DNA of 64,000 nt from Variovorax paradoxus NBRC 15149 (GTDB taxonomy: Bacteria > Pseudomonadota > Gammaproteobacteria > Burkholderiales > Burkholderiaceae_C). Positions 8,456 to 16,472 of the stretch are shown here, one piece after another (the stretch's first letter is position 1; each line of letters starts with the position of its first letter). The DNA is taken from positions 1,089,754-1,153,753 of the forward strand of contig NZ_BCUT01000002.1 in assembly GCF_001591365.1 (NCBI RefSeq). Reading direction: 5' to 3'. Position numbers and translations under genes: made by a program. Under the pieces are notes generated by a model. The model ran no database searches and had not been told where the DNA came from. It saw nothing but the letters and a program-made list of their open reading frames with translations.

Positions 8456-9640
8456 ATGACCCCGCAAAACATCGCCATCGTCAAAGCCACCGTTCCCGCG
8501 CTCCAGGCGCACGGAGAGGCCATCACCAGCCACTTCTACCGGATCATGTTCGAGAGCCATCCGGAGGTGAAGGCCTTCTTCAACGAGGCGCACCAGGCTG
8601 CCGGCAGCCAGGCCCGCGCACTGGCGGGCGCGGTGCTGGCCTATGCCACGCACATCGACCGGCTCGAAGAGATTGCCGGCGCGCTGCCGCGCATCATCCA
8701 GAAGCACGCCGCGCTTGGCGTGCTGCCCGAGCACTACCCGATCGTCGGCGGCTGCCTGCTGCAGGCCATCAAGGACGTGCTCGGCGAGGCCGCGACCGAC
8801 GAGATCATCGCGGCCTGGGGCGAGGCCTACCAATCGCTCGCGGCGCTGCTGATCGCAGCGGAGGAAGAGGTCTACCGCGCCAACGCCGCGCAGACCGGCG
8901 GCTGGCGCGGCGAGCGCGAGTTCCGCGTGGCGCGGCGCGAGCAGGAGAGCGACGTCATCACCTCCTTCTACCTGGAGCCGACCGACGGCGGCCCGCTGCT
9001 CGCGTTCTCGCCCGGCCAGTACCTCACGCTGGTGCTGAACATCGACGGCGAGCCGCTGCGGCGCAACTATTCGCTGTCCGATGCGCCGGGCAAGCCCTTC
9101 TACCGCATCAGCGTCAAGCAGGAAGAGGGCGGCCGCGCCTCCAACTGGCTGCACGAGAAGGCCGGGGTCGGCACCGTCTTGCGTGTGCAGGCGCCTTGCG
9201 GCGACTTCGTGCTGCAGCCCGCGGGCGAGCGCGTGCGGCCGCTGGTGCTGGTGACGGGCGGCGTGGGCATCACGCCGGCCATGAGCATGCTCGAGTCGGT
9301 GGCGCACACCGGCCGGCCGGTGCACTTCATCCACGCCGCGCGGCATGGCGGCGCCCATGCGTTCCGCTCGCGCGTCGATGCGCTGGCCGCCCGGCATGCC
9401 AACGTGAAGCCGCTCTACGTCTACGACGCGCCGCGCGAATCCGACCGGCCGCATGCGACCGGCTTCGTCACGCGCGAGCTGCTCGCGCAGCAACTGCCGG
9501 CCGACCGCGACGTCGACCTCTACTTCCTCGGCCCCAAGCCCTTCATGAAGGCGGTGTATGCGAGCGGCCTGGCGCTGGGCGTGCCCAAGCAGCAGCTGCG
9601 CTACGAGTTCTTCGGTCCGCTGGAGGCGCTGGAGGCATGA
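8456..9640 (+). CDS. hmp: Flavohemoprotein, nitric oxide dioxygenase
   Basis: This 394-residue protein oxidises NO to nitrate using O2 and NAD(P)H in the cytoplasm. The N-terminal globin domain (1 to about 140) has the distal Tyr near residue 28 and the proximal heme His at 84, followed by PEHYPIVG. The FAD domain has the RRNYSLSD motif, and the NAD domain has VTGGVGITPAMSML. Length and all motifs are those of complete Hmp proteins. The start at 8456 gives the family N-terminus. It is divergent from norR and is the obvious NorR target; no norVW or norB gene lies nearby. Confidence 0.95.
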   Translation: MTPQNIAIVKATVPALQAHGEAITSHFYRIMFESHPEVKAFFNEAHQAAGSQARALAGAVLAYATHIDRLEEIAGALPRIIQKHAALGVLPEHYPIVGGCLLQAIKDVLGEAATDEIIAAWGEAYQSLAALLIAAEEEVYRANAAQTGGWRGEREFRVARREQESDVITSFYLEPTDGGPLLAFSPGQYLTLVLNIDGEPLRRNYSLSDAPGKPFYRISVKQEEGGRASNWLHEKAGVGTVLRVQAPCGDFVLQPAGERVRPLVLVTGGVGITPAMSMLESVAHTGRPVHFIHAARHGGAHAFRSRVDALAARHANVKPLYVYDAPRESDRPHATGFVTRELLAQQLPADRDVDLYFLGPKPFMKAVYASGLALGVPKQQLRYEFFGPLEALEA

Positions 9641-9715
9641 GGCGGGCTACCCTGTTGGGTCGACGCTCCGGCCTCGCGGGTATAGGATGAAAGCGCACTC
9701 ACGAGGAGATCCCAA

Positions 9716-10000
9716 ATGCCCGACCTGAACGCGCCCGAGAGCAGCAGCAACAGCCGCGCCGTCGAACGCGCACTGGACGAAAGCAAGCAGGTGAAGAAAA
9801 CGGTGGAAGAAGCCGCCGACGAGCTCGCCGTCGTTCACGTGGTGCTGGACAAGGGCGTCTCCGAGGACGCGCGCACCGACGACCTCGACCGCGCGATCGA
9901 ACAGACCGACCAGATCGAGAAGAAGCTGTCGAAGTCGGTCGATCTGCTGGAGAAGGTCGCCGAGGCGCTGGAGACCGAAAGCCACAAGAAGGCTTCCTGA
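9716..10000 (+). CDS. Small helical hypothetical protein
   Basis: This 94-residue acidic/lysine-rich protein has no cysteine, signal or membrane segment. Its heptad-like pattern (VKKTVEEAADEL, QTDQIEKKLSKSVDLLEKVA) predicts a helical bundle or coiled coil. A good ribosome site (GAGGAG) precedes the ATG. It is the first gene of a run of stress-associated genes, so a general-stress role is possible. I do not recognise the family. Confidence 0.7.
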   Translation: MPDLNAPESSSNSRAVERALDESKQVKKTVEEAADELAVVHVVLDKGVSEDARTDDLDRAIEQTDQIEKKLSKSVDLLEKVAEALETESHKKAS

Positions 10001-10153
10001 GAAGGCCCCTGCGCCTTTCGCCGCGCGCTGCCTCGGCGCTGTCCCCAAGTCGAGCGGCCTGCCTACAAGGATGATGCAACCCCAGCCGTAAAAAGAATCG
10101 ATTGGTGGTTGCGTCCCGTTGCCCAAGCGCCTCCAGACGCCGAAAGCGTATGC

Positions 10154-10525
10154 ATGCCGCTCACTGCAATCCTTGTCGAGGACAGCCGGACGATCCGGGA
10201 CAACCTGATTCCCGCATTGGAAGAGCTGGCCGGCGTTCACGTGGTGGCCACCGCCGAGACGGCGCAGGCCGCCATCGATGCGCTCGCGCTGCAAGCTTCC
10301 TGGCAACTGGCCATCGTCGATCTCTTCCTGAAGGAGGGCTCGGGGCTGACGGTGGTGCGCGCCTGCCAGGGCCGCGCGAGGGACAGGCACCTGGTCGTCC
10401 TGACGAACTACCCGACCCCCGAGATGCGCCGCCGCTGCCTGGCGCTCGGCGCCGATGCGGTGTTCGACAAGTCCACCGAGCTCGACGCCTTTTTCGAGCA
10501 CTGCCTGGGCTACCAGGCCCCCTGA
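10154..10525 (+). CDS. Stand-alone response-regulator receiver domain
   Basis: This is a 123-residue CheY-like receiver with no output domain. The acidic pair (E9, D10), phospho-acceptor D56 (AIVDLFLK), T84 and K106 (FDKS) are all present, so it should be phosphorylatable. No histidine kinase is nearby. The ATG at 10154 was chosen because the receiver fold begins immediately after it; an upstream ATG at 10109 would add 15 unstructured residues. It ends 22 bases before the cardiolipin synthase-like gene, so they may be co-transcribed. Confidence 0.85.
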   Translation: MPLTAILVEDSRTIRDNLIPALEELAGVHVVATAETAQAAIDALALQASWQLAIVDLFLKEGSGLTVVRACQGRARDRHLVVLTNYPTPEMRRRCLALGADAVFDKSTELDAFFEHCLGYQAP

Positions 10526-10547
10526 GCCTGCGTGCGGACAGCCGTCC

Positions 10548-11507
10548 ATGAAGAACTCTCCCGCCAGAGGCCTGGGCCGTGCCCGCTGGGTTCCGGGCAA
10601 CCGGGTCTCGCTGCTGGAGAACGGAGAGGAGTTCTTTCCGCGCGTGTTCGAGGCGGTGCGGCGCGCGCAGCGCGAGGTGATCATCGAGACCTTCATCCTG
10701 TATGAAGACAAGGTCGGCACGCAACTGCATGCCTGCCTGTGCGAGGCGGCCAGGCGCGGCGTCCGGGTCGACCTGCTGGTCGACGGCTTCGGTTCACCGG
10801 ATCTCTCCGAGGCCTTCATCCAAGAGATGGCTGCGGCCGGCGTCCGGCTCCGGGTGTTCGATCCGGGCCACAGCATCCTGGGGCAGCGGCTGAACCTGCT
10901 GCGCCGGATGCATCGCAAGATCGTGGTGGTCGACGATGCCTGCGCCTTCGTGGGCGAGCGCCACTACCGCGTGGCCATCCGCAGCGCACGGCAGCGCGTG
11001 GTCATCGCCAACGCCTACTTCTTTCCCGGCTACCGCCTCATCCAGGACATGCGCAACGCGGCGCGGCGCGGCGTCGACGTGCGCCTCATCCTGCAGGGCG
11101 AGCCGGACATCCCGATCGTCAGGATCGGGGCCCGCATGCTGTACCACCACCTGCTGCTGGCCGGCGTGAGCATCTTCGAATACTGCGAACGGCCGATGCA
11201 TGCCAAGGTGGCGCTCACCGACGACTGCTGGAGCACCGTGGGCTCGAGCAACCTGGACCCGCTGAGCCTGGCGCTCAATCTCGAGGCCAACGTGGTCGTG
11301 CACGACCCGGCGTTCAATCGCGCACTGTCCGAGCGGCTCGAGCACATGAACCGCAACTGCAAGCGGATCGGGGCCGCGGACCTGGACAAGTGGAGCAGCT
11401 GGCGGCTGGTGCGCAGCTTCGTCGTCTTTCACCTGCTGAGGTGGTATCCCTCATGGATCGCATGGCTGCCGCGCCATGCGCCCCGCGTGACCCCGCTGGG
11501 CCGCTGA
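10548..11507 (+). CDS. clsB: ClsB-like cardiolipin synthase with internal deletion
   Basis: The 319-residue protein follows E. coli ClsB closely over its N-terminal 136 and its C-terminal 183 residues, but ClsB is about 413 residues long. Both phospholipase-D HKD cores are present: HRKIVVVD (122-129) and HAKVALTD (218-225). Between them, ClsB continues after FIG with GLNYS and roughly 80 residues before DIERHY; here FVG (to residue 136, base 10955) joins directly to ERHY. The deletion is in frame and removes the GxN tail of the first motif and the inter-domain region. It may be inactive or altered. It lies in a stress gene run, and its start ATG is 10548. Confidence 0.85.
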   Translation: MKNSPARGLGRARWVPGNRVSLLENGEEFFPRVFEAVRRAQREVIIETFILYEDKVGTQLHACLCEAARRGVRVDLLVDGFGSPDLSEAFIQEMAAAGVRLRVFDPGHSILGQRLNLLRRMHRKIVVVDDACAFVGERHYRVAIRSARQRVVIANAYFFPGYRLIQDMRNAARRGVDVRLILQGEPDIPIVRIGARMLYHHLLLAGVSIFEYCERPMHAKVALTDDCWSTVGSSNLDPLSLALNLEANVVVHDPAFNRALSERLEHMNRNCKRIGAADLDKWSSWRLVRSFVVFHLLRWYPSWIAWLPRHAPRVTPLGR

Positions 11508-11516
11508 GCGCTGCGT

Positions 11517-12899
11517 TCACTGATGCCCGGCCTGTGCCACCCACACCGTCTTGATGTTCACGAACTCCTTGATGCCATAGCCCGACAGCTCGCGGCCGTA
11601 GCCGCTGTCCTTCACGCCGCCGAAGGGCAGCCGCGGATCGGAGCGGACGGCCTCGTTGACGAACACGCAGCCCGCCTCGATCGACTCGGCCGCGATGCGC
11701 TCGGCGCGGGCCAGGTCGCGCGTGATCACGGCGGCGCCCAGGCCGAACGACGAGTCGTTGGCGACGGCGATGGCCTCTTGCTCGCCCCGCACCGGAATGA
11801 CCGCGGCCACGGGGCCGAACAGCTCTTCGTCGTATGCGGGCATGCCCTTGGCGACGTCGGTCAGCACGGTCGGCGGGTAGTAGGCGCCCGGGCCTTCGGG
11901 AACCTGCCCGCCGAGCAGGCAGCGCGCGCCGCGCTGAACGCTCTGCTCGACCTGCCGGTGCAGGGCGTCGCGCAGGTCGTGCCGGGCGAGCGGACCGATT
12001 TCCGTCGCCATGTCCAGCGGATCGCCTTGCCGCGCCGCCTTCATCTTCTGCACGAAGCGCTGCTCGAATTCGCGCCGCACCGGCTCGACGACGATGAAGC
12101 GCTTGGCGGCGATGCAGCTCTGGCCGCCGTTGACCAGCCGGCCCTTGGTGCACACGCTGGCGGCCAGGTCGAGGTCGGCGTCCTCCAGCACCAGGTAGGG
12201 ATCGCTGCCGCCGAGTTCGAGCACCGTCTTCTTCAGCATCTCGCCGGCCTTGCGCGCCACCGCGCTTCCGGCCGGGCCGCTGCCGGTCAGCGTGACCGCG
12301 CGCACCAGCGGATGCCCGATGGCCGCATCGACCTGCGCATTGCCGATCAGCAGCGTGCGGAACAGGTGCTCGGGCATGCCGGCCTCGCGCAGGATCTGCT
12401 CGATCGCGAGCGCGCAGCCCGGCACGTTCGACGCATGCTTGAGCACCGCCGCATTGCCGGCCATCAGCGCGGGCGCGGCGAACCGGAACACCTGCCAGAA
12501 CGGGAAGTTCCAGGGCATCACGGCCAGCACCACGCCCAGCGGATTGAAGGTGACGAAACTCGTGCGCGCCTCGGTATCGGCCGGCTCGCGCGCCAGCAGC
12601 CGCGCGGCGTTGTCGGCGAAGAATTCGCAGCACGCCGCGCACTTCTGCGCCTCGGCAATGCCGTCGCGCAGCGGCTTGCCCATTTCGCGCGCCATCAGCC
12701 GGCCCCAGGTGTCGGACTTCGCGCGCAGGATCTTCGCCGCCTCGCGCAGGTGCTGTGCACGCTGCTCGAACGAGGTGCCGCGCCAGGCCAGGAATGCCTC
12801 GTGCGTCTTGCCGATGATGTCGTCGACCGCGGCACGCGGCATTTCCGCATGGGCCTCGAGCTTCTCGCCGGTCGCGGGGTTGATGGATTCGATGGTCAT
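11517..12899 (-). CDS. NAD(P)-dependent succinate-semialdehyde dehydrogenase (Sad/YneI type)
   Basis: This 460-residue aldehyde dehydrogenase oxidises succinate semialdehyde to succinate, probably in the cytoplasm. The Rossmann region (PWNFPFWQVFRFAAPALMAG), catalytic glutamate motif LELGGSDPYLV and catalytic cysteine motif GGQSCIAAKRFIV are intact. The QSCIAAKR form and the length are characteristic of the Sad/YneI branch rather than GabD (about 480 residues). The ATG at 12897-12899 gives the family start; the open frame upstream belongs to another gene's reverse frame. It is followed convergently by the ClsB-like gene, and the histone-like gene lies 14 bases upstream on the same strand. Confidence 0.9.
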   Translation of the reverse strand: MTIESINPATGEKLEAHAEMPRAAVDDIIGKTHEAFLAWRGTSFEQRAQHLREAAKILRAKSDTWGRLMAREMGKPLRDGIAEAQKCAACCEFFADNAARLLAREPADTEARTSFVTFNPLGVVLAVMPWNFPFWQVFRFAAPALMAGNAAVLKHASNVPGCALAIEQILREAGMPEHLFRTLLIGNAQVDAAIGHPLVRAVTLTGSGPAGSAVARKAGEMLKKTVLELGGSDPYLVLEDADLDLAASVCTKGRLVNGGQSCIAAKRFIVVEPVRREFEQRFVQKMKAARQGDPLDMATEIGPLARHDLRDALHRQVEQSVQRGARCLLGGQVPEGPGAYYPPTVLTDVAKGMPAYDEELFGPVAAVIPVRGEQEAIAVANDSSFGLGAAVITRDLARAERIAAESIEAGCVFVNEAVRSDPRLPFGGVKDSGYGRELSGYGIKEFVNIKTVWVAQAGHQ

Positions 12900-12913
12900 C
12901 TTGCTGCCTGCCG

Positions 12914-13420
12914 TCACTTGCCGGCCTTGTGCGCGGCCCGCGTGCGCGCAGCCTTGCGGGCGGCATGCGAACGCTCGGCGGGACTCTTGGTGCGGGCCGC
13001 CTTGCGCGCCGCTGCCGAGCGCTCTGCCGCGGTGCGCTCCTTGGACGCCGCCTTGGCATGCCGGGCCAGCGCCGGCCTGGACGCCGCGGCCTGGCTTTCG
13101 TGCTGCAGGGCGCCGATGGTCGCGCGCGAGCGCTTGCGCGACACCTTGGCAGCCGGCTTGTCGCCGGCCTCGAGCGCGTGCTGTGCGCTGCGCCGCGTCT
13201 TCTCGGAGACCGTGCCCTTCTTGGGCACGGGCAGGTCGACGCCGGCGCGGCGCGCCTTCGACAAGCCGATTGCAATGGCCTGCTCGGGCGAACGCGCCCC
13301 GTGGCGGCCTTCGCGGATGTGCTCGATTTCCTCGCGCACGAATTCGCCGGCCTGCGTGGTCGGCGCCTTGCCTTCGCGCTTGTCGCGCTCGGCGCGTTCG
13401 ATGGTTTTCTTCTCGGGCAT
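12914..13420 (-). CDS. DUF6496-type protein with histone H1-like tail
   Basis: This is a 168-residue basic protein. Residues 1 to about 75 form a conserved-looking domain (EEIEHIREGRHGARSPEQAI) seen in small DUF6496-type proteins of soil bacteria. From about residue 90 on, it becomes a lysine/alanine/arginine tail with repeated AARKAART units, like bacterial histone H1-like tails. It probably binds nucleic acid. It lies 14 bases upstream of the dehydrogenase gene, and GGGAGATCC precedes the ATG at 13420. The link to stress is from its neighbours only. Confidence 0.75.
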   Translation of the reverse strand: MPEKKTIERAERDKREGKAPTTQAGEFVREEIEHIREGRHGARSPEQAIAIGLSKARRAGVDLPVPKKGTVSEKTRRSAQHALEAGDKPAAKVSRKRSRATIGALQHESQAAASRPALARHAKAASKERTAAERSAAARKAARTKSPAERSHAARKAARTRAAHKAGK

Positions 13421-13651
13421 GGTGGATCTCCCGCAGTTGAAATTTCACTCTAGGCCGCTCGCGTGCAGTGGGTGTAGGGCGCCGCGACCTCGTCGATGTA
13501 GGCCTTCGACGATGCAGGCGATCACGCGCGTGGGGCGCCGAGTCCTACAGAGGGGAGGCGGCAATTTTTCGCAAAGTGTTCGCGAGGCCCCGGCGCCGGC
13601 CGCCTCGGCCGGACCCGCCGCGTGGCCTTTCAACCGAAGAGGAGATTTCTC

Positions 13652-14071
13652 ATGCACACGATCAAGGATGTGATGAGCCGGGACGTGCAAGTCATCAGTC
13701 CCGATGCGAGCATTGCCGAGGCCGCGCGCCAGATGCGCGACGGCGACTTCGGCATGATGCCGGTCGGCGCGAACGACCGGATGATCGGCTCCATCTCGGA
13801 CCGCGACATTGCCGTGCGCGCGGTGGCCGAAGGCCGCGGCGCCGACACCAAGGTGCGCGAGGTGATGTCCGACCGGATCCGCTGGGCCTATGAGGACGAA
13901 CCGGTCGAACGCGCTGTCGCGATCATGGGCGAGTACCAGATCCGCCGGCTGCCGATCGTCAGCCGCGACAAGCGCCTGGTGGGCATCGTGGCGCTGGGCG
14001 ACCTTGCAGTCAGGGAAACCGAGTCCGAACCCGCGGCCGAAGCGCTGTGCGAGATCTCGGAGCCCGCCTGA
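13652..14071 (+). CDS. Tandem CBS-domain protein
   Basis: This 139-residue protein consists of two CBS domains (about 1-60 and 70-128) and nothing else. The motifs DVMSRDVQVISPDASIAEAA and PIVSRDKRLVGIVALGDLAV are typical of stand-alone CBS regulators that bind adenylates. AGAGGAG lies before the ATG at 13652. Single-gene transcription unit; partner enzymes are not evident nearby. Confidence 0.9.
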   Translation: MHTIKDVMSRDVQVISPDASIAEAARQMRDGDFGMMPVGANDRMIGSISDRDIAVRAVAEGRGADTKVREVMSDRIRWAYEDEPVERAVAIMGEYQIRRLPIVSRDKRLVGIVALGDLAVRETESEPAAEALCEISEPA

Positions 14072-14388
14072 GCACTGGCGCCCGCGCCGCCGTTGGCGAT
14101 TTCCTACAGCGCTTCCGCATCCCTCTGACAGAAGTGGGCGATGCGGCGGCGCAGTCTGGTGTTGGATGTGGTGCGCCCCTCCGGGGCTCCGACGGTGCTC
14201 ATGTGGAATCGAGCGAGCACGACGAGAACGGGGCCGGACAGGCCGGCGCAAACGCCAATGAGCGTGGCTCGTGGGCAAGGCGCATGGCATGAAAGGCGCA
14301 CCACGTCCCCCTTTGAAGAGCAGCGGCCGGCTGCTGCCTTTCTTTCTCTTTCTCTCTCTTGCAAACACGGCCGAAAGGATTTCCCCCA
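14072..14388. other. Intergenic stretch without a recognisable gene
   Basis: About 317 bases between the CBS gene and the PfpI gene. I see short GC-rich inverted fragments and a pyrimidine-rich run (TTTCTTTCTCTTTCTCTC) shortly before the PfpI start, but no gene or confident promoter. Confidence 0.5.
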
Positions 14389-14946
14389 ATGAGCAAGACC
14401 CAACTCGATGGCGCCAAGGTCGCCATTCTCGTGGCCGACGGCTTCGAGCAAGCCGAGATGACGGAGCCGCGCAAGGCGCTCGATGCGGCCGGCGCCGCCA
14501 CCAAGATCGTCTCGCCGAAGGACAACACCGTGCGCGGCTGGAAGCACCACAAGCCAGCCGATGAATTCAACGTCGACATACCGCTGCCGCAGGCCGCCGC
14601 GCACGAGTTCGATGCGCTCGTGCTACCTGGCGGAGTCATGAACCCCGATGCGCTGCGCATCAACGAGGAGGCCATCGCCTTCGTGCGCGATTTCTTCAAG
14701 GCCGGCAAGCCGGTGGCCGCGATCTGCCACGGACCGTGGACGCTGATCGAGGCCGACGCGGTGCGCGGCCGCACGATGACCTCGTGGCCCTCGCTGCGCA
14801 GCGACCTGACGAATGCCGGCGCCAAGTGGGTGGACCGCGAGGTGGTGGTCGACGGCAACCTCATCACCAGCCGCAAGCCGCAGGACCTGCCGGCCTTCGA
14901 CCGCGAGATGGTCAGGCTGTTCGCGGATGCGCGGGCCCACGCCTGA
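14389..14946 (+). CDS. DJ-1/PfpI-family protein
   Basis: This 185-residue type-1 glutamine amidotransferase-like protein has the nucleophile elbow AAICHGPWTL with C113 and H114. The acidic residue and VADGFEQAEM near residue 20 place it in the PfpI/YhbO subgroup, linked to protein or nucleotide deglycation and chaperone functions. The full length is present. The ATG at 14389 has GAAAGGA upstream. It sits among stress proteins, consistent with a YhbO-like role. Confidence 0.9.
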   Translation: MSKTQLDGAKVAILVADGFEQAEMTEPRKALDAAGAATKIVSPKDNTVRGWKHHKPADEFNVDIPLPQAAAHEFDALVLPGGVMNPDALRINEEAIAFVRDFFKAGKPVAAICHGPWTLIEADAVRGRTMTSWPSLRSDLTNAGAKWVDREVVVDGNLITSRKPQDLPAFDREMVRLFADARAHA

Positions 14947-14952
14947 GACGGC

Positions 14953-15447
14953 TCAATGCAGCGGGCGCCCGGCGGGCTCGGTGCGGCCCTGCAGCTCGGA
15001 GATTCCCTCGGCCGTGTCGTGGCAGCTGAGTTCGTTGGTCACCGCCTGCACGCCCCGCATCTGCTTCAGCTCGTGGAGCAGGTCGTCGAGCTCCCAGGTC
15101 AGGATGTGGCCCTGCAGGTGGACGCTGCCCCGGTCGACTTCCACCTCGATCGACCTCGGATGGCTCACGACCCGTCCGAGCCGTGCGCGGATGCGCTCGT
15201 GCAGTTGGGAGTCGGTCTCCGGTTCGCCGCCTCCGGTGCGATCGAGCCGGCCGGTGGCCATGTATCCCTTCAGGTGGTCGGCCGCTCTCTTGCCTGCGGA
15301 TTCGGCCATGTCCGCGGCCTCATGCCCGGCCGCAATGGCCTTGTCGCGCGCGAGCGCCCGGCGCCGCCGGCCGCTCTGGTGATCGAGGTAGTACATGGCC
15401 ACAGTGCCTGCAGCCACGCCGGCTGCGAAGGAAACGAAATCGCGCAT
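14953..15447 (-). CDS. BON-domain envelope protein
   Basis: The protein has 164 residues. An N-terminal glycine/alanine hydrophobic segment (FAAGVAAGTVAMYYLDHQSG) is followed by a basic stretch, then a BON domain (about 75-140: IRARLGRVVSHPRSIEVEV, then VHLQGHILTWEL). This arrangement suggests anchoring in the inner membrane with the domain binding phospholipid or another envelope component. BON proteins such as OsmY are stress-induced. It converges on the PfpI gene with a six-base gap. Confidence 0.85.
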   Translation of the reverse strand: MRDFVSFAAGVAAGTVAMYYLDHQSGRRRRALARDKAIAAGHEAADMAESAGKRAADHLKGYMATGRLDRTGGGEPETDSQLHERIRARLGRVVSHPRSIEVEVDRGSVHLQGHILTWELDDLLHELKQMRGVQAVTNELSCHDTAEGISELQGRTEPAGRPLH

Positions 15448-15686
15448 GGTGGTGCTCCTGTTCCTGGTGTGTGGATGGACGACTTTTCACTACTTTGCGC
15501 GGGCCGCAAGGGCCGTCTGTCGGACATCGTCGATGGATGGCAGCCGCGGCAACTGTCGTTGCGGCGCGCCCGAATTCCTTCGCACGCGGCAGGGGCTTGC
15601 CAACGTCCGAACATAGGGTCGGAGCGTCGCCGTGCCTGCGCGGAGGCGACGTGTTTCGCCACCACACTTGACGGGAGATCATCATC

Positions 15687-15808
15687 ATGAATGCCCTGAC
15701 CCGCATGGAACGAATAGCGGCTTCACGCTCGGCAGCGACGTGGACGACAAGACCGCCGTCGCCAGGCTGGAGGATGGCGTGCTGAAGATCGAGCAGGCCT
15801 TCGCATGA
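15687..15808 (+). pseudogene. Remnant of an Hsp20 small heat-shock protein gene
   Basis: The start ATG and MNALTRM look like the N-terminus of a small heat-shock protein. The DNA then jumps to a different frame encoding GFTLGSDVDDKTAVARLEDG, a piece of the alpha-crystallin domain, and ends at TGA 15806-15808. The middle of the domain and the C-terminus are gone, and the two parts are out of frame. The remnant overlaps the next ORF's ATG by four bases. Confidence 0.6.
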
Positions 15809-16005
15809 CCATTCAATGGGACGAGCTCCGCACTGCATACGATGCCTGGCGCGCGGAGCGCGACAAGTTCGACCGCTGGATGACGGCCATTGCCGCCGGC
15901 GAGCCCTACGACAAGGCCGAGCTGCAACGAGACATCGAAGAGCTCGATGCGCGGCACCAGGTCTTCCTGGAGAAGGCCAGGCCGTTCGTGCAGTCGGCCG
16001 CCTAG
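15805..16005 (+). CDS. Small hypothetical protein
   Basis: This 66-residue acidic, helical protein (WDELRTAYDAWRAERDKFDR; ELQRDIEELDARHQVFLEKA) has no signal or membrane segment. Its ATG overlaps the TGA of the Hsp20 remnant, and it precedes the frameshifted membrane protein gene by 15 bases. The sequence has normal codon use for the region. Its family is unrecognised. Confidence 0.65.
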   Translation: MTIQWDELRTAYDAWRAERDKFDRWMTAIAAGEPYDKAELQRDIEELDARHQVFLEKARPFVQSAA

Positions 16006-16020
16006 CTCGACGGGCTTGCC

Positions 16021-16472
16021 ATGGGTACGAGGATCGTTCAGTTCCTGGCCATTGCGATCGGCGCGCTCGCGCTGATTCCCTCGGGCGCCCACCTGGCGGC
16101 GCTCCCGAACAAGATCGGCCTCGGCCAGTCGGAGTATTTTCTGGTGCAGGGCATCTACCGCGGCTGGGCCGTGCTCGGCTCGCTGTGGGTGGCGGCGCTG
16201 GTGGTGAACATCGCCCTTGCGGTCGTCGTCCGCACGCAGCCCCTGCCGTTCTGGCTCGCGCTCGGTGCCGCGGCCTGCATCGCGGCAATGTTCGCGATCT
16301 TCGTGGCGTGGACCTTGCCGGGCAACCAGGCACGCACAACTGGACCAGCGTCCCGGCCAACTGGGAGATCCTGCGGCGCCATTGGGAGTACTCGCATGCG
16401 GTGAACGCGGCCATCGTGTTCCTTGCGCTCTGCCTGGTCACGGCGTCGGCGTTGTCCTGGCGGCGGGCGTGA
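16021..16472 (+). pseudogene. Membrane protein gene with one frameshift
   Basis: The first 103 codons encode an inner-membrane protein with about three hydrophobic segments (FLAIAIGALALIPSGAHLAA, GWAVLGSLWVAALVVNIALA). At about 16330, after AACCAGG, the frame is lost. In the +2 frame the family's usual C-terminus resumes (HNWTSVPANWEILRRHWEYS and a last membrane helix) to TGA 16472. One base appears deleted in the string CAGGCACGCAC. Without it the protein would be about 150 residues, like DUF1772-type small membrane proteins. It may be a genuine pseudogene or a sequencing error. Confidence 0.7.
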
